The notes under the pieces were generated by a model. The model was given only the letters and a program-made list of their open reading frames with translations. It searched no databases and was not told where the DNA came from. From assembly GCF_035916875.1 (NCBI RefSeq), contig NZ_JAXUHN010000092.1, forward strand, positions 62,001 through 126,000: DNA of 64,000 bases, given 5' to 3'. Origin of the DNA: Methylomicrobium sp035916875. GTDB taxonomy: Bacteria > Pseudomonadota > Gammaproteobacteria > Methylococcales > Methylomonadaceae. The translations under genes were made by a program, and so were the position numbers. Positions within the stretch are counted from its first letter, which is position 1, and every line of letters begins with the position of its first letter. Positions 51,487 through 59,773 of the stretch are shown piece after piece.

Positions 51487-52716
51487 TTAATGCGCGGTAG
51501 TGACTTTCTTGCCTTTAGCCTGACCGATTTCACCCAGTGCCTTTTCGAACCAAGGCGCGTCGATGTCGAAAGGCTTGCCGCCCTTGATGCGCGGGAATTC
51601 GATCGCGCGCAGCACGTTGCCGTTGTCTTCGTCATGGCCGATCACGCCCGGTTCGCGGCGCATCGCGCATTCGACCGCCAGGTCGGCGCAGGATTTGATC
51701 AGGCGGATGTCTTCGGCATTTGCGGCAGCGGCGCGCGCGAAATAGCCGGATTTTTGCACCAGCGTTTTTTCCGCGCCGATCATCTGCGCGAATTGCTCGC
51801 CGAACCACTTGCCGGGATTCACAGCATCCAGCTTGATATGGCCGAACGCATCGCGCGGTACTTCCTGGCCTTTCGATTGCATTTCGGCGACGATCGCCTC
51901 GACGCCGGCACCCTCGGAAACGAAAATGTTTACGCAGTCGACCTTGTCCATCACCGCGCGCAGACGAGCCGCTTCGGCAGCCAGATCGACATCCATTTCC
52001 GGCACGAAAATGCCGTGTACTTCGTAGGTGTCGCGGCTAAGACCGAGGTCCGGGAGCCATTCGGAGCGGTCGAGCAGTTTGCGGTATTCCAAAGCGGTCG
52101 CGGCGGTCAGCCAGCCGCAGCTACGTCCCATTACTTCGTGCACGATCAGCATGCGTGGGTTGGAATTGTTTTCCGCGACCACGTTCAAGAAATAGCGCGC
52201 GCCTTGTTCGGCGGCGGTCCAGGCGCCCAAGGATTGTTTGATCGGGAACACATCGTTATCGACGGTTTTCGGCAGGCCGATCACGGTCAGGCCGTAATTG
52301 TTTTTCGCCAAAAATGCTGCCAGGTCGGCCGCGGCGGTATTGGTGTCGTCGCCGCCGATCGTGTGCAATACATCGACGCCGTCTTTAACCAGTTGGTCGG
52401 TCGCGACTTTTTGGGGGTCCTGGCCTTCCTGAACCAGACCTCGTTTTACGCAATCCTTGACGTTGGTCAGTTTGACGCGGCTGTTGCCGATCACCGAACC
52501 GCCGAACTTCTGCAGCAGGCCGGCATTGTCGCGCACCGCTTGGGTGACTTGGTAATAATCGCCGAGCAGCAAGCCTTTGTAGCCGCTGCGATAGCAGATG
52601 ATTTCGATCGACGGATCGATCTCATTGTAACGCTCGATCAGGCTGCCGATCGCTGAATTTAAACAGGGGGCCAGACCGCCAGCGGTCAAAATTGCAACTT
52701 TTTTAGGTTTGTTCAT
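51487..52716 (-). CDS. pfp: Pyrophosphate-dependent 6-phosphofructokinase
   Basis: A 409-residue PFK. GGDDT at residues 121-125 (ATP enzymes have GGDGS) and PKTVDND at 149-155 with Lys150 mark the pyrophosphate-using type, which works reversibly. Further typical parts are EVMGRSCGWL and GVEAIVAEM. Type I methanotrophs use such an enzyme in the ribulose monophosphate/glycolysis route. It is convergent with trmL and 246 bases from the divergent permease gene. Confidence 0.9.
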   Translation of the reverse strand: MNKPKKVAILTAGGLAPCLNSAIGSLIERYNEIDPSIEIICYRSGYKGLLLGDYYQVTQAVRDNAGLLQKFGGSVIGNSRVKLTNVKDCVKRGLVQEGQDPQKVATDQLVKDGVDVLHTIGGDDTNTAAADLAAFLAKNNYGLTVIGLPKTVDNDVFPIKQSLGAWTAAEQGARYFLNVVAENNSNPRMLIVHEVMGRSCGWLTAATALEYRKLLDRSEWLPDLGLSRDTYEVHGIFVPEMDVDLAAEAARLRAVMDKVDCVNIFVSEGAGVEAIVAEMQSKGQEVPRDAFGHIKLDAVNPGKWFGEQFAQMIGAEKTLVQKSGYFARAAAANAEDIRLIKSCADLAVECAMRREPGVIGHDEDNGNVLRAIEFPRIKGGKPFDIDAPWFEKALGEIGQAKGKKVTTAH

Positions 52717-52962
52717 GTGCTTTCTTATAATAATGATGTGATGGATAAAAATGCGCGGGCAAGACGATGCCTGTGTGTCGTCATACCCATCCGGAGCCGC
52801 ACCATTCGTTGAGTCTGGCGCAGTTCGCCGGAATGAATCCTGTCGATTTTATCATATAACCGAAAAATATCCCGGCTTTATCAAAATGCCGCGAGCGGCC
52901 TGAAATTATGGGAAAATAGCAGGCAGCCATCGCTTTTCATTACCACACCGTAGGTTGTTTAC

Positions 52963-54315
52963 ATGATCGTTTTATGGACCGACGCCTTGATTTTTTTGCT
53001 GATCGTCATGACGATCAGCATGGGAGTCTATGTTCGCGGCAAGGAACATTTCAGACGGCCTCTTCGGCAAATTACCGCCAGCAAAAACGGCATGATCTCG
53101 CTGACCGTGTTGGTGTTCTTTGTATTGATAGGGCTCATCGATTCGATTCATTTCAAGGCGTCCGGCGATGACGGCAACGACGTGATCAGTGTGCTGGATT
53201 ATTGGGCCGCGCCCTTGCGCCAACATGGCGAAAAAACCTATTCGGCACCGTTTGCGGCATTCGGCTACGGTAAGGAAATGGTCACGCTGGACGACGGTAC
53301 CGCGCATTGGGATTATCCGCGCTTGAAATACGGCGGCGCGCATTTGAGCGATCCCGAGCGAGAGCTTACGGCCGATATTCTGAAAAAGGGATTGTACGGC
53401 CTATTTCAGGGTGCGAGTCTGTGCACGTTTTTTTGGCTCATGCTCTGGGGGATTTTTGCCGCGCAGCAACAGCGTTTCCTGAAAGGTTCGGCCCCGGGCA
53501 AAAGCGCCCTGGCGGTCGGTTTTGCGATCGTGACGATCGTTTATGCGTTGTGTTATTTGTCGGCTTATTATCACATATTGGGCACCGACAAGGTCGGTGA
53601 GGATGTATTTTATCAGACAATCAAAAGCATTCGCACCGGCCTCGTGATCGGCACGTTGACGACCCTGATCATGCTGCCGATGGCGATTTTGTTCGGTATC
53701 CTGGCAGGTTTTTTTCAGGGTTGGATCGACGATCTGATTCAGTACCTCTACACCACGTTAAACTCCATCCCCAGCGTCTTGCTGATTGCGGCCTCGATCC
53801 TGATGGTACAAGTGTACATGGCGACTCACGAGGAAGCCTTCACCAGTGTGGTCTTACGCGCCGACATGCGCTTGCTGTTTCTGTGCATGATTCTCGGCGT
53901 GACCAGTTGGACCGGTCTTTGCCGGCTATTGCGCGCCGAAACGCTGAAGCTGCGCGAGATGGAATATGTGCAGGCGGCCAGGGCTTTGGGCGTCAAGCAG
54001 GGCGCGATTCTGGCGCGGCACATACTGCCGAACGTGATGCACATTGTCTTGATCTCGGTCGTGCTCGATTTCAGCGCCTTGGTCTTGGCCGAGGCGGTGT
54101 TGTCCTACATCAACATCGGCGTCGATCCGACGACCTACAGCTGGGGCAACATGATCAACGGAGCGCGTCTGGAAATGGCCCGCGAACCGGTCGTCTGGTG
54201 GTCGTTGACCGCCGCCTTTGTGTTCATGTTCATCCTGGTTCTGGCGGCCAATCTGTTTGCGGATGTGGTGCAGGATGCTTTTGATCCGCGGAGGAGTCGT
54301 AGCGATGGCGTCTAA
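52963..54315 (+). CDS. Peptide-type ABC importer permease (DppC/OppC/YejE family)
   Basis: A 450-residue permease, longer than the usual 300. An extra N-terminal part has two or three helices (IFLLIVMTISMGVYV; LTVLVFFVLIGLIDSIHF) and a roughly 90-residue exported loop. The core has LGTDKVGEDVFYQTIKSIRTGL, typical of DppC/OppC, and the EAA-type loop RAARALGVKQGAILARHILPN. It imports oligopeptides or similar solutes with the fused ATPase downstream. The partner B-type permease and binding protein are not in the window. Confidence 0.85.
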   Translation: MIVLWTDALIFLLIVMTISMGVYVRGKEHFRRPLRQITASKNGMISLTVLVFFVLIGLIDSIHFKASGDDGNDVISVLDYWAAPLRQHGEKTYSAPFAAFGYGKEMVTLDDGTAHWDYPRLKYGGAHLSDPERELTADILKKGLYGLFQGASLCTFFWLMLWGIFAAQQQRFLKGSAPGKSALAVGFAIVTIVYALCYLSAYYHILGTDKVGEDVFYQTIKSIRTGLVIGTLTTLIMLPMAILFGILAGFFQGWIDDLIQYLYTTLNSIPSVLLIAASILMVQVYMATHEEAFTSVVLRADMRLLFLCMILGVTSWTGLCRLLRAETLKLREMEYVQAARALGVKQGAILARHILPNVMHIVLISVVLDFSALVLAEAVLSYINIGVDPTTYSWGNMINGARLEMAREPVVWWSLTAAFVFMFILVLAANLFADVVQDAFDPRRSRSDGV

Positions 54316-54466
54316 TAAGCTCAACATCAAGAGCGACGAGCAAGACGATGAAAACGCCGCATTATCCAATTCAGATGTCCAGGGTATCATGCTCACTTCA
54401 GAAAGCGCACACAATGCTGATAAAGTTGGCTATGGAAAAGAAAAATATCAAAACTGGCATGATTAA
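54305..54466 (+). CDS. Possible 53-residue protein nested between permease and ATPase genes
   Basis: ATG 54305 overlaps the permease stop by 11 bases, and the stop (TAA 54464-54466) overlaps the ATPase ATG at 54459 by 8 bases, the spacing of a translationally coupled gene. The product is hydrophilic and acidic (MASNKLNIKSDEQDDENAAL; later KVGYGKEKYQNWHD) with no membrane helix. No family is recognised. It could be a real small regulator or only a translated spacer. Confidence 0.4.
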   Translation: MASNKLNIKSDEQDDENAALSNSDVQGIMLTSESAHNADKVGYGKEKYQNWHD

Positions 54467-56063
54467 TCCGCTATTGTTTGTTCAAAACCTTAGCGTCGCC
54501 TTCAATCGCCATCAAAAGGTCGTCGACTGCATCAGCTTCACGATCTATCCTGGCGAAACCTTCGCGCTGGTCGGCGAATCGGGCTCCGGCAAGTCGATGA
54601 CCGCGTTGTCGGTGCTGCGCTTGCTGCCGGATAACGCCAGCATCGAAGCCGAAGCGGTCACCCTGAACGGCGACAATCTGCTCGAACATTCGGAACTCGA
54701 ATTGTGCAAGGTTCGCGGCCGCCGCATCGGGCTGATCTTTCAGGACCCGATGTCGTCGCTGAATCCGGTCATGACGATAGGCAGCCAGGTCGCGGAAGTG
54801 ATCGAAAGCCATTTTTCGCTGCCCAAGGCCGCCGTGCGGGCGCGCGTGCTGGAATTGCTGCAGCAGGTCGAGATACCGCATCCGGAGCAGCGGGTCAACG
54901 ATTATCCGCACCAACTCTCGGGCGGACAAAGACAGCGCGTGATGATCGCGATCGCGCTGGCGGGCAAGCCGGATTTGTTGATCGCGGACGAGCCGACCAC
55001 ATCATTGGACGTGACGATCCAGGCGCAAATCCTGGCGCTACTCAAAAGCATTCAACAGCACACCGGTATGGCTCTGTGGTTGATCAGCCACGATCTGGCG
55101 CTGGTTTCGACGATGGCGGACCGGGTCGCGGTGATGCAGCGGGGCAAGATCGTCGAGACCGGGGCGCTGCCGGATTTTTTTCACCAGCCGAAACATCCCT
55201 ACACGCAAAAGCTGTTGCAGGCCTTGCCGTCGATGCAGAGCTGTCTTGCGCATCAGGCGCGGGAAGCGCCGCCGTTGCTGCAAGTCGTCGACTTCCGCTG
55301 TTACTATCCGATACGCAAAGGCTTGTTCAAACGCGTTGTCGATCATGTGCGCGCGGTTGACGGCGTCAGTTTTACGATTCCGCGCGGCAAAACGTTAGCC
55401 TTGGTCGGCGAGTCCGGTTGCGGCAAGACCACGCTCGGCAAGGCGTTGTTGAATCTGATTCCGGGCGGCGCCGGGCAGGTCAAGCTCGACGGCTTCGAGC
55501 TGGTGCAATTGAGTGGGGAGGCGCTGCGGCAGAAGCGCGCGGACATGCAGATCGTGTTTCAGGACCCGTTTTCGTCGATGAATCCGCGCATGCTGGTCGG
55601 CGACATCGTCGCGGAAGGCCTTCGCGCCCTGCATCCGGACATCGGCAGCGACGCCCGGAAGGAAAAGGTCAGCCAGCTGCTCGAACAGGTGGGCCTTCCG
55701 GCCGATGCGGCGCTGCGCTATCCGCATGAATTCTCGGGCGGCCAGCGCCAACGCATCTGCATCGCGCGGGCCCTGGCGGTGAACCCGAAGCTGATCGTCT
55801 GCGACGAACCGACCAGCGCGCTCGATGTTTCGGTGCAGGCGCAGATCATCGATCTGTTGAAAACTTTACAGCGCGAAAGCAATGTCAGTTATCTGTTCAT
55901 CACGCACGATCTGGCGATCGTTGCCGAAATCGCCGATGAGGTCGCGGTGATGTACCAAGGCAGGATCGTTGAGCATGGCGATGTAAAGCAGGTTCTGACC
56001 GATCCGCGCCACGATTATACCCGTAAACTGCTGGCGGCGGCGCCCGTGCTAGCGAGCGCTTAA
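54459..56063 (+). CDS. Fused double ABC ATPase of a peptide importer (YejF type)
   Basis: About 534 residues from ATG 54459 (MINPLLFVQNLSVAF), the family-like start; ATG 54348 and 54432 in the same frame are less likely. Two ATPase modules in one chain: the first Walker A at 39-46 (GESGSGKS) with LSGGQRQRVMIAIAL, the second near 316-323 (GESGCGKT) with FSGGQRQRICIARAL. Both carry Walker B and the C-terminal oligopeptide-type extension (HPYTQKLLQALP; HDYTRKLLAAAP). This fusion is typical of YejF and GsiA. Confidence 0.9.
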   Translation: MINPLLFVQNLSVAFNRHQKVVDCISFTIYPGETFALVGESGSGKSMTALSVLRLLPDNASIEAEAVTLNGDNLLEHSELELCKVRGRRIGLIFQDPMSSLNPVMTIGSQVAEVIESHFSLPKAAVRARVLELLQQVEIPHPEQRVNDYPHQLSGGQRQRVMIAIALAGKPDLLIADEPTTSLDVTIQAQILALLKSIQQHTGMALWLISHDLALVSTMADRVAVMQRGKIVETGALPDFFHQPKHPYTQKLLQALPSMQSCLAHQAREAPPLLQVVDFRCYYPIRKGLFKRVVDHVRAVDGVSFTIPRGKTLALVGESGCGKTTLGKALLNLIPGGAGQVKLDGFELVQLSGEALRQKRADMQIVFQDPFSSMNPRMLVGDIVAEGLRALHPDIGSDARKEKVSQLLEQVGLPADAALRYPHEFSGGQRQRICIARALAVNPKLIVCDEPTSALDVSVQAQIIDLLKTLQRESNVSYLFITHDLAIVAEIADEVAVMYQGRIVEHGDVKQVLTDPRHDYTRKLLAAAPVLASA

Positions 56064-56154
56064 GGTACAAAACTTTGGGGGGCGACAATCTGTCAATAGA
56101 ACCGGATTAGCACATCGAAAATCCCGATTGCCAATAATATTAGAGGAGAAACCA

Positions 56155-56658
56155 ATGAAATTGATCAGCACTTTAACTTTTGGCGGCGTCTTGCTTGCCG
56201 CCGGCGCCGTCTTGGCCGCCGAGAAGCCCGCGCCGGCGCCGAACGGCATCGAATTGCCCGCCTATTACAAAAATTGGCGGGTGATCGGTGTGTCGCACCG
56301 GCAGGACAAAGAGTCATTGCGGGTGATTGTCGGCAACGACACGGCGGTCAATGCGGCAAGAGCCGGCAACACCAACCCTTGGCCTGAAGGCAGCATTCTC
56401 GGTAAGCTGGCCTGGAAGGATCAAATTCATCCGAAATGGGCGGCGGCGACCGTGCCCGGTGAATTCGTGCATGCCGAATTCATGATCAAGGATTCCGCGA
56501 AATTTGCAAAGACCGGCGGATGGGGGTTTGCGCGCTGGCTCGGGATGGAGCAGAAGCCTTATGGTACTGATGCGTCATTTGTACAGGAGTGCCTGGCCTG
56601 CCATGACCAAGTCAAAGGCAACGATTCGGTGTTTACGCATCCGGTGCCGCTGCCGTAA
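56155..56658 (+). CDS. Cytochrome P460 family heme protein
   Basis: 167 residues from ATG 56155, with strong GAGGAG upstream and a signal peptide to about A22. One c-type heme site (ECLACHDQV, near residue 145) lies close to the C-terminus, and the central region SILGKLAWKDQIHP and GGWGFARWLG is typical of the P460 family. Family members are either lysine-cross-linked P460 (hydroxylamine and NO oxidation) or cytochrome c'-beta (NO binding). The sequence alone does not tell me which. Both occur in methanotrophs and help handle nitrogen intermediates made by methane monooxygenase. Confidence 0.85.
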   Translation: MKLISTLTFGGVLLAAGAVLAAEKPAPAPNGIELPAYYKNWRVIGVSHRQDKESLRVIVGNDTAVNAARAGNTNPWPEGSILGKLAWKDQIHPKWAAATVPGEFVHAEFMIKDSAKFAKTGGWGFARWLGMEQKPYGTDASFVQECLACHDQVKGNDSVFTHPVPLP

Positions 56659-56663
56659 CGGAG

Positions 56664-56703
56664 AAGGGTGCGCATTTATGCCCCAGAGGGTATTGGGCAC
56701 CTT
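56664..56703. repeat. Extragenic palindrome, GGTACGCATTTATGCCC family
   Basis: AAGGGTGCGCATTTATGCCC, then CAGAGGGTATTGGGCACCTT. It is the third copy of the two-tier palindrome seen at 6253-6290 and 22239-22274 and begins 5 bases after the P460 stop. Confidence 0.7.
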
Positions 56704-56708
56704 GTTGA

Positions 56709-56741
56709 TTTTGTAAGGTAGGCAGTGCCTACCTTACAAAA
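56709..56741. terminator. Bidirectional terminator between P460 and the MFS small subunit
   Basis: Near-perfect palindrome TTTTGTAAGGTAGGCA / TGCCTACCTTACAAAA with T-run and A-run ends. It sits between convergent genes. Confidence 0.8.
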
Positions 56742-56742
56742 G

Positions 56743-56871
56743 TCAATTAAACAGCGCCATCGCCTTTTTCAATGTGGACCAGATGCCCCAGGTCAACGGT
56801 GCGGCGACATACAGCCAAAACAGCATCACCAGTGCCAGTGGAGTGGATTTCGGTTTGTCGGAATTTTTCAT
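56743..56871 (-). CDS. MFS transporter small subunit (42 residues)
   Basis: MKNSDKPKSTPLALVMLFWL continues into YVAAPLTWGIWSTLKKAMAL and ends FN. A single membrane helix follows a short basic N-terminus. It begins 30 bases after the OFA-family transporter stop on the same strand. Tiny single-helix proteins of this kind accompany OFA transporters in many genomes and are annotated as MFS transporter small subunit. ATG 56874 is an alternative start one codon earlier. Confidence 0.8.
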   Translation of the reverse strand: MKNSDKPKSTPLALVMLFWLYVAAPLTWGIWSTLKKAMALFN

Positions 56872-56901
56872 CATCCGTCTCTTTGAATAAGCGAGATTAA
56901 T

Positions 56902-58302
56902 TTAGTGTGCGTCGGACGCCGCGCTGTGTGGAAAAATGCCGTCGAGTTCATCGAATTCGTCATGGCGCATGTGGTGTTTCTCATGCACCGGCCGGATCAG
57001 GATGTTGCAGATGAAGCCGACTGCCAGGATGCACGCCATGATATACATCGTCACATTATAGGCATCCGCCTTCGCGACGCCCTGTTCGATCTGAAACTCG
57101 CGGATATAGTTGACCAGTACCGGGCCCGCGACGCCTGCTATAGACCAGGCGGTCAATAGGCGGCCATGGATGCCGCCGACATAGCGAGTGCCGAAGATGT
57201 CGGCCAAATAGGCCGGAATCGTCGAGAAACCGCCGCCGTACATGCTCATGATGATCGCATACAACAGGATGAACGGGCCGATATTGCCAAGTTTGCCCAA
57301 CGTCGGCACGGCCGCATAAAGCACCGCGCCGAGCGCGAAGAAGATGATGTAGGTGTTCTTGCGGCCCAGAAAATCCGAGGCCGACGACCAAAAAAAGCGG
57401 CCTCCCATGTTGAACAGACTGAGCAAACCGACGAAGCCGGCGGCCGCGGCCGGCGTGACCGCACCCTTGAACATTTCCTGAATCATCACCGACGCCTGAC
57501 CCAGAACGCCGATGCCGGCGGTCACATTCAAACATAACACCAGCCAAAGCAGATAAAACTGCGGCGTCAGCAGAGCCCGGTCGATATGCACATGATCCTT
57601 TGTGATCATCTTGTTTTCGACGGCCGGCGGCGTCCAGCCTTCGGGTTTCCAGTCGTTCGGCGGGATCCGTATCGTCAGCGCACCGATCAGCATCGACATG
57701 AAATACACGCTGCCCATCACCATGAAGGTTTCGAGCACGCCGACCGAGGTCGCCGATTTGAAATGATCCATCAGCAAAACCGCCAGTGGCGCACCGATCA
57801 TCGCGCCGCCGCCGAAACCCATGATTGCCATGCCGGTCGCCATGCCGCGCCGGTCCGGAAACCATTTGATCAGCGTAGAAACCGGCGAGACATAGCCGAG
57901 ACCCAGGCCGATACCGCCGATCACGCCGTAGCCGACATAGATCAGCCAGATTTGATGCAGATACACGCCGAGCGCTGCAATCCAGAAACCGCCGCCGAAA
58001 CAGCAGGCCGCGACCGCCATCGTCAAGCGGGGGCCGACTTTTTCGAGCCATTTGCCGCCGAATGCTGCCGACAAGCCCAGAAACACGATCGCGAGACTGA
58101 AAGTCCAGCCCAGCGTGGTCAGTTTCCAGTCGTCGGGGGTGGATTCGGTGATGCCGATCACCTTGCTCAACGGGTCGTTGAACACGCTGAATGCATAAGC
58201 CTGGCCGATGCAGAGATGCACCGACAAAGCGGCGGGCGGCACCATCCAGCGGTTATAACCTCGGGAGGCGGTAATGCGTTGCTTGGAGAAAAAACCGGGC
58301 AT
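56902..58302 (-). CDS. OFA-family MFS transporter
   Basis: A 466-residue, 12-helix major facilitator of the oxalate/formate antiporter family. SVHLCIGQAYAFSVFNDPLS near helix 1, IGGIGLGLGYVSPVSTLIKWFPDRRGMATG in helices 4-5, and the cytoplasmic loop SDFLGRKNTY. The tail HEKHHMRHDEFDEL is common in this branch. The substrate is an organic acid such as oxalate, formate, lactate or pyruvate, but it cannot be fixed from sequence. It is paired with the small subunit downstream. Confidence 0.9.
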   Translation of the reverse strand: MPGFFSKQRITASRGYNRWMVPPAALSVHLCIGQAYAFSVFNDPLSKVIGITESTPDDWKLTTLGWTFSLAIVFLGLSAAFGGKWLEKVGPRLTMAVAACCFGGGFWIAALGVYLHQIWLIYVGYGVIGGIGLGLGYVSPVSTLIKWFPDRRGMATGMAIMGFGGGAMIGAPLAVLLMDHFKSATSVGVLETFMVMGSVYFMSMLIGALTIRIPPNDWKPEGWTPPAVENKMITKDHVHIDRALLTPQFYLLWLVLCLNVTAGIGVLGQASVMIQEMFKGAVTPAAAAGFVGLLSLFNMGGRFFWSSASDFLGRKNTYIIFFALGAVLYAAVPTLGKLGNIGPFILLYAIIMSMYGGGFSTIPAYLADIFGTRYVGGIHGRLLTAWSIAGVAGPVLVNYIREFQIEQGVAKADAYNVTMYIMACILAVGFICNILIRPVHEKHHMRHDEFDELDGIFPHSAASDAH

Positions 58303-58508
58303 GGGGTTGAGCTCTTATGTGATGGAATAGACTTGGGTGTGCGGTGCGCGGGTGGTGGCGCCGTTTCGCATCGGTGGGCGCGGCAGTCTTAAAAACCAAG
58401 TAAAGTGCTATTTTACTCCGAGGCGAGGGCGTAATCTACTGTGGTGGGTATCGTGGCTGCGCCTCGCCGAATACCGCTAAGCAGCATCTTGCGAGCAAAA
58501 CGCCGATG

Positions 58509-58527
58509 CTGTCATAATTCTGTCATA
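58509..58527 (+). promoter_or_regulatory. PhoB operator (Pho box) upstream of pstS
   Basis: CTGTCATAATTCTGTCATA contains two direct CTGTCAT repeats at 11-base spacing, an almost exact Pho box. It lies 70 bases before the pstS ATG, with a possible -10 (TAACCT) at 58537-58542. It predicts induction of pstSCAB by phosphate starvation through PhoR-PhoB. Confidence 0.92.
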
Positions 58528-58596
58528 TACAATGGCTAACCTATGCGGGACAAATTCCAACGAATCCATCTACCTATCTATTTTTCGAGAGTTGAT

Positions 58597-59580
58597 ATGA
58601 AATTATCGTTTAAAAAAACATCGCTGGCTTTGGCTCTGGGTGCTATGTCATTCGCACCCCTGAGCAGCGAAGCGGCCGCGAAATTGGTGGTTGATCCGAG
58701 TCTTTCCGCCTATCAGACCGCCAGCGGGATTTCAGGCAACCTGTCTAGCGTCGGTTCCGATACTTTGGCCAATCTGATGACTTTGTGGGCCGAGACTTTC
58801 AACCGTTTTTATCCGAATGTAAATATTCAGATCCAGGCCGCCGGTTCTTCGACCGCGCCGCCGGCTTTGACTGAAGGCACCTCGAATCTGGGTCCGATGA
58901 GCCGGGAAATGAAAGACGACGAAATCGAGGCTTTCGAAGATAAATACGGCTACAAGCCGACCGCGATTCCGGTCGCCGTCGACGCGCTGGCGGTAATGGT
59001 GAACAAGGACAATCCGATCAAGGGTCTGTCGATGGATCAGGTTGACGCAATCTTTTCATCAACGCTGAAATGCGGCGGCAGCAAAGAGATCGAAACTTGG
59101 GGTGACGCGGGTGTTCCGGCCTGGGGTTCGAAAAGCATCCAATTGTATGGCCGTAACTCGGTTTCCGGCACCTATGGCTACTTCAAAGAGCACGCGCTTT
59201 GTAAGGGCGACTTCAAGAGCAATGTAAACGAACAGCCGGGGTCCGCGTCGGTCGTGCAATCGGTCACTTCTTCGACCAACGGTATCGGCTACTCAGGCAT
59301 GGGTTATTCGACCTCCGGCATCAGAATGGTGCCTTTGGCCAAAAAAGGCAGCAAAGCTTATGTCGAAGCGACTCCTGAAAATGCGCTGAACGGTACTTAT
59401 CCGTTGACCCGCTACTTGTTCGTCTATGTGAACAAGAAACCTAATCAGCCATTGCCGCCGCTTGAAAATGAATTCATGAAAATGGTGTTATCGAAGGAAG
59501 GTCAGGAAGTCGTGATCAAGGACGGTTACATTCCGCTGCCTGCACAAGTAGTCGAAAAGTATTTGAAGGCACTCAAATAA
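58597..59580 (+). CDS. pstS: Phosphate ABC transporter binding protein PstS
   Basis: 327 residues from ATG 58597, with signal peptide to about residue 24 (SSEAAA). Phosphate-binding features: SVGSDTLANLMTLWAETF, the QAAGSSTAPPAL loop and YGRNSVSGTYGYFKEH. This is the PstS type without a lipobox, soluble in the periplasm. It is followed by a strong terminator before pstC, so PstS can be made in excess over the membrane parts. Confidence 0.95.
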   Translation: MKLSFKKTSLALALGAMSFAPLSSEAAAKLVVDPSLSAYQTASGISGNLSSVGSDTLANLMTLWAETFNRFYPNVNIQIQAAGSSTAPPALTEGTSNLGPMSREMKDDEIEAFEDKYGYKPTAIPVAVDALAVMVNKDNPIKGLSMDQVDAIFSSTLKCGGSKEIETWGDAGVPAWGSKSIQLYGRNSVSGTYGYFKEHALCKGDFKSNVNEQPGSASVVQSVTSSTNGIGYSGMGYSTSGIRMVPLAKKGSKAYVEATPENALNGTYPLTRYLFVYVNKKPNQPLPPLENEFMKMVLSKEGQEVVIKDGYIPLPAQVVEKYLKALK

Positions 59581-59688
59581 CTGGAACTTCGCAGCATTTC
59601 CTCCCAAATCCGGGATAAGGAAATGAGCTAGTGAAGTACCGGCAATGTGTGTCGGCATCTCCAGCCCTGATCACAACGGTTCGATCGG

Positions 59689-59728
59689 ACGGCCAAGATT
59701 TATTCAATGAATCTTGGCCGTTTTTTTT
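59689..59728 (+). terminator. Terminator between pstS and pstC
   Basis: Stem CGGCCAAGATT / AATCTTGGCCG with a 9-base loop and T8. It separates pstS from pstCAB and probably gives partial read-through. Confidence 0.9.
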
Positions 59729-59773
59729 CGATGTTGTTATATCATTGTCACTTTTAAAAGCTAGCATCTTAGC

